A DNA stretch of 6,494 bases from NCBI GenBank assembly GCA_041678625.1, contig JBAYNS010000071.1:1-6494 (forward strand), written 5' to 3'. The translations under genes were made by a program, and so were the position numbers. This document shows positions 6,112 to 6,494 of the stretch, piece after piece (the first letter of the stretch is position 1; every line of letters starts with the position of its first letter). The notes beneath the pieces were generated by a model, which was not told the DNA's origin, ran no database searches, and was given only the letters and a program-made list of their open reading frames with translations. This DNA comes from JBAYNS01 sp041678625. GTDB taxonomy: Bacteria; Patescibacteriota; Gracilibacteria; Peribacterales; Peribacteraceae.

Positions 6112-6147
6112 ACATAGTTCAAGTGACTGAATTCAATTGTATTTCTA

Positions 6148-6494
6148 TTAACTACCAAACATTACCGGTACTCTCAGCGCATCATCATTCTCCGGAAGTC
6201 CGGAAGGATTATCTTTCTTCAGAACCAGCGTTCCTCCTTCCGCATTGCCAAAATCCGCTTCTTCCAGAGTCACGGTGAACGGAACAAAATCCTCTGTCAT
6301 CCAGTCGCCCTGTGCGGTGGCGTGGGTTATAAAGAGAACCTCGCCAGCTGCATTTTCGACGATAACCGGAAAGTCGCCTTCAAAGAACCACGTCCCGCGC
6401 GCCTCTCCGCTGATGACAGTCTCAGGCGTCAACGTGCCGCCGGGACGCGGCTGGTCTACACGGATGAGATCCGTTTTCTCCAGTTCGTTCCCGA
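6148..6494 (-). CDS. Gmad2-domain protein, C-terminal part (5' end outside window)
   Basis: The frame is open from the right edge of the window to a TAA at 6148-6150, giving 114 codons of a longer protein. Nearly all of it is one Gmad2 domain (PF10648, an immunoglobulin-like fold first named from spore germination proteins but widespread in non-sporulating bacteria). Visible signatures are IRVDQPRPGGTLTPE, then SGEARGTWFFEGDFPV, then GDWMTEDFVPF, and finally LVLKKDNPSGLPENDDALRVPV near the end. Such domains usually sit at the C-terminus of secreted proteins or lipoproteins anchored outside the cell membrane, so an N-terminal export signal is expected beyond 6494. The TTG at 6432 could be misread as a start but lies inside the domain, and the frame continues upstream with family-like sequence. 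Composition is GC-richer than the neighbouring operon, which begins 87 bases downstream. I see no clear terminator after the stop. Confidence 0.88.
   Translation of the reverse strand, partial: GNELEKTDLIRVDQPRPGGTLTPETVISGEARGTWFFEGDFPVIVENAAGEVLFITHATAQGDWMTEDFVPFTVTLEEADFGNAEGGTLVLKKDNPSGLPENDDALRVPVMFGS

Noticed and set aside
1..6494. CRISPR array, tRNA/rRNA genes, insertion sequence ends or attachment sites
   Set aside because: No spaced direct repeats, tRNA-like cloverleaf with TTCRA arm, transposase or integrase sequence was seen on either strand. A covariance-model search could still find a small RNA that I missed.

Overview
The window has the look of a Candidate Phyla Radiation (Patescibacteria) genome, perhaps of the Peregrinibacteria/Peribacteria type. 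The evidence is indirect: a perfect palindrome of the CCTGCCTGCC/GGCAGGCAGG kind that I recall as recurrent in such genomes, a Gmad2-domain protein, a stand-alone DUF378 protein, and a helicase-nuclease of a type I associate with these bacteria. The standard bacterial code fits: TGA, TAG and TAA all serve as stops, and the long genes have no in-frame TGA. The lineage is an inference.

Layout. Positions 1-272 (+) hold the last 20 codons of an unknown gene and, six bases on, a complete 66-residue KTSC-domain protein, both AT-rich. Positions 273-479 are non-coding, with the 20-bp palindrome (332-351) and a terminator hairpin (427-455) that serves the minus-strand DUF378 membrane protein (480-689). 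A GC-richer UvrD-type helicase with a C-terminal PD-(D/E)XK nuclease follows on the plus strand. Its best start is a GTG at 909 behind a perfect Shine-Dalgarno, not the ATG at 771. Its TAG stop lies in the same CTAG (3839-3842) as the TAG stop of the next gene on the opposite strand.

Positions 3839-6060 (-) form a two-gene, AT-richer unit transcribed right to left. The first gene encodes a 101-residue helical protein. It is joined by a one-base stop/start overlap (TAATG) to a 638-residue protein that I read as a caspase-like (clan CD) cysteine protease. That protein has a coiled-coil N-terminus, a Pro/Gln/Ser/Glu-rich linker, an unrecognised middle domain, a His499/Cys529 catalytic pair and a canonical EF-hand loop after the catalytic Cys. 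A consensus -10 box lies inside a 19-bp palindrome just upstream of the pair. At the right edge (6148-6494, -) is the C-terminal part of a Gmad2-domain, probably exported, protein.

The caspase-like pair is the part most likely to be undescribed. It looks like an accessory cassette between ordinary genes, with its own promoter, a possible operator, and a small co-translated partner. Its substrate and trigger cannot be read from the sequence.
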